NCBI GenBank assembly: GCA_002712845.1
Contig: PAUV01000017.1
Location: 3,600-8,887 of the forward strand
Reading direction: 5' to 3'
Source of the DNA: Rhodopirellula sp.
GTDB lineage: Bacteria > Planctomycetota > Planctomycetia > Pirellulales > Pirellulaceae
Length of the DNA: 5,288 bases
In this document: in pieces, positions 4,201 to 5,288 of the stretch
Numbering within the stretch: the stretch's first letter is position 1
Layout: each line of letters opens with the position of its first letter
Position numbers and translations under genes: made by a program
The notes under the pieces: model-generated
Database searches by the model: none
What the model saw: only the letters and a program-made list of their open reading frames with translations
Told to the model about the DNA's origin: nothing

Positions 4201-5288
4201 ATGACGATGGACTTTGGATTTCTGAGCTTGCTGCCCCCCTTGGTCGCGATCGTTTTGGCCGTGGCTACCCGAAGGGTTGTTCTGCCTTTGGCTGCTGGTG
4301 TTGCAGTAGGTGCTGTTGTCTTGGCATTTGGACGTGTGGAGTTGGTTACCGATTTTGGTACCAATGATAGTGTTCGAGTCAGGTTCGCGGCGCCATCCCC
4401 TTGGGTTTCTGGATGCAAAACGCGACTGGTTCTTCTCCGAAGAGACAATGGAGACGAATTGCCGTCGGTCATGTCGCCACAGTTTTTCAGTGACAATGAA
4501 CCATATCTCGACAGCCTCGAAATCTTTCTCAACAGCAATGCCACAAGCGAATCTACTGTTCAGGATTTGTTAGACGCGCTCGAAAACAGTAACTCGCGAG
4601 CACAATCTGTAGCCACGGCTTCTCTGGAGAAAGGCGAGCCGAGCACCCCCATAGCAGCAAGTTTGCCGAGCAACTTGGAGATTTTGGAATTTGAACCTGA
4701 ATGGAAGTTCGTGCAGGGTTCAGGTATTTCATTTCCGGCTACTGCCTGGTGGAATGCGGTGGTTATTTTTGTCACCACCATTTACGAATCCATGTCCTCG
4801 GTTTCTCACATTCAGGCTCTGATATTTAGTCTTTTGTTGGGTGCGATGGTTGGGACATTGGAATCAGGGGGCGGGATGCGTGTTTTGATTGAGCGAGTTT
4901 CAAGCAAGATCAAGTCTCGACGGGGCGCACAGACGCTGATAGCGACTTCGGGACTGGCCGTATTCTTTGATGATTATGCCAATACTCTGTTGTTAGGTGG
5001 GACCATGCGTTCCACAGCTGATCGCTACCGGTTGTCACGCCAAAAGCTGGCCTACCTCGTCGACTCGACGGCGGCTCCAGTCGCAGGACTGGCTGTTGTC
5101 AGCACGTGGGCAGCAATTGAAATCAGCTACATGGCCGATGGTTTGGCTGTCGCAGGAATCAACGACAATCAAGCTGCATTCGAGATGTTCATCCGGTCCA
5201 TTCCGTACCGTTTTTATCCTTGGCTTGCGCTAGTGATGGTTTACTGCATCACGATTTCCCAACGGGATTTTGGCCCGATGCTGAAAGC
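4201..5288 (+). CDS. NhaC-family Na+/H+ antiporter, 3' end outside window, with large loop insertion
   Basis: The frame is open from the stop at 4126 to the window edge, giving 362 visible residues. It encodes an integral membrane antiporter expected to exchange Na+ for H+. Hydrophobic segments lie at about residues 7-22, 26-43, 185-195 with 204-220, 246-265, 284-304 and 336-351. The family core is F-F-D-D-Y-A-N-T-L-L-L-G-G-T-M-R at 255-270 and Y-L-V-D-S-T-A-A-P-V-A-G at 285-296; the paired Asp in the first and the unwound D-S-T-A-A-P helix in the second are typical of NhaC-type transporters. L-L-G-A-M-V-G...S-G-G-M-R at 212-227 is also a family signature. Between the second segment and residue 185 lies an acidic, non-hydrophobic stretch of about 130 residues that is not part of the usual family core. 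The start is ATG 4201 or ATG 4207; the second has a better-spaced G-rich sequence upstream. Substrate is inferred from family membership. Confidence 0.88.
   Translation, partial: MTMDFGFLSLLPPLVAIVLAVATRRVVLPLAAGVAVGAVVLAFGRVELVTDFGTNDSVRVRFAAPSPWVSGCKTRLVLLRRDNGDELPSVMSPQFFSDNEPYLDSLEIFLNSNATSESTVQDLLDALENSNSRAQSVATASLEKGEPSTPIAASLPSNLEILEFEPEWKFVQGSGISFPATAWWNAVVIFVTTIYESMSSVSHIQALIFSLLLGAMVGTLESGGGMRVLIERVSSKIKSRRGAQTLIATSGLAVFFDDYANTLLLGGTMRSTADRYRLSRQKLAYLVDSTAAPVAGLAVVSTWAAIEISYMADGLAVAGINDNQAAFEMFIRSIPYRFYPWLALVMVYCITISQRDFGPMLK

Overview
The window looks like chromosomal DNA of a planctomycete, probably a Rhodopirellula/Blastopirellula-type member of the Pirellulales. This is inferred from the gene set and protein style, not from a marker search. 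The clues are a secreted DUF1080 (3-keto-disaccharide hydrolase) protein, a small exported CXXCH cytochrome-like protein, an NhaC-type antiporter, an L28 with the long RGKAK..GGVG..ITGI insertion, mostly weak Shine-Dalgarno signals, and loosely packed genes of mixed strand.

Layout: (1) 1-1140 (+) is the C-terminal part of a large, repetitive, beta-rich protein that begins outside the window. (2) 1331-1723 (+) is a small exported monoheme c-type cytochrome-like protein. It has its own candidate promoter (TTGACA), a good ribosome binding site and a strong intrinsic terminator, so it appears to be a single-gene transcript. (3) 1858-2508 (+) is a secreted or lipid-anchored DUF1080 protein, followed by a perfect GC-rich hairpin. 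(4) 2728-3264 (-) is a convergent, small putative lipoprotein with an SLBB/beta-grasp-like C-terminal half. (5) 3545/3584-3814 (+) is rpmB (ribosomal protein L28), followed 5 nt later by gatC (3820-4128) and then by an NhaC-family Na+/H+ antiporter gene (4201 to beyond the window end).

The most notable observation is at rpmB. The canonical L28 N-terminus is present from an ATG at 3545 (M-A-R-Q-C-stop-A-C-G-K-K) but carries an in-frame TAA at codon 6. The only uninterrupted product starts at ATG 3584 and lacks the first Cys pair of the probable zinc ribbon. This could be a sequencing or assembly error, a real nonsense mutation rescued by reinitiation, or an unusual translational arrangement. 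The second notable point is an acidic, hydrophilic segment of about 130 residues inserted between the second and third hydrophobic segments of the antiporter.

The genes do not form one pathway. rpmB and gatC are translation genes and probably cotranscribed. The antiporter may be a downstream member of the same unit. The upstream genes encode exported proteins, each apparently transcribed separately. I found no CRISPR array, tRNA, rRNA, insertion sequence, attachment site or evidence of an undescribed multi-gene system.
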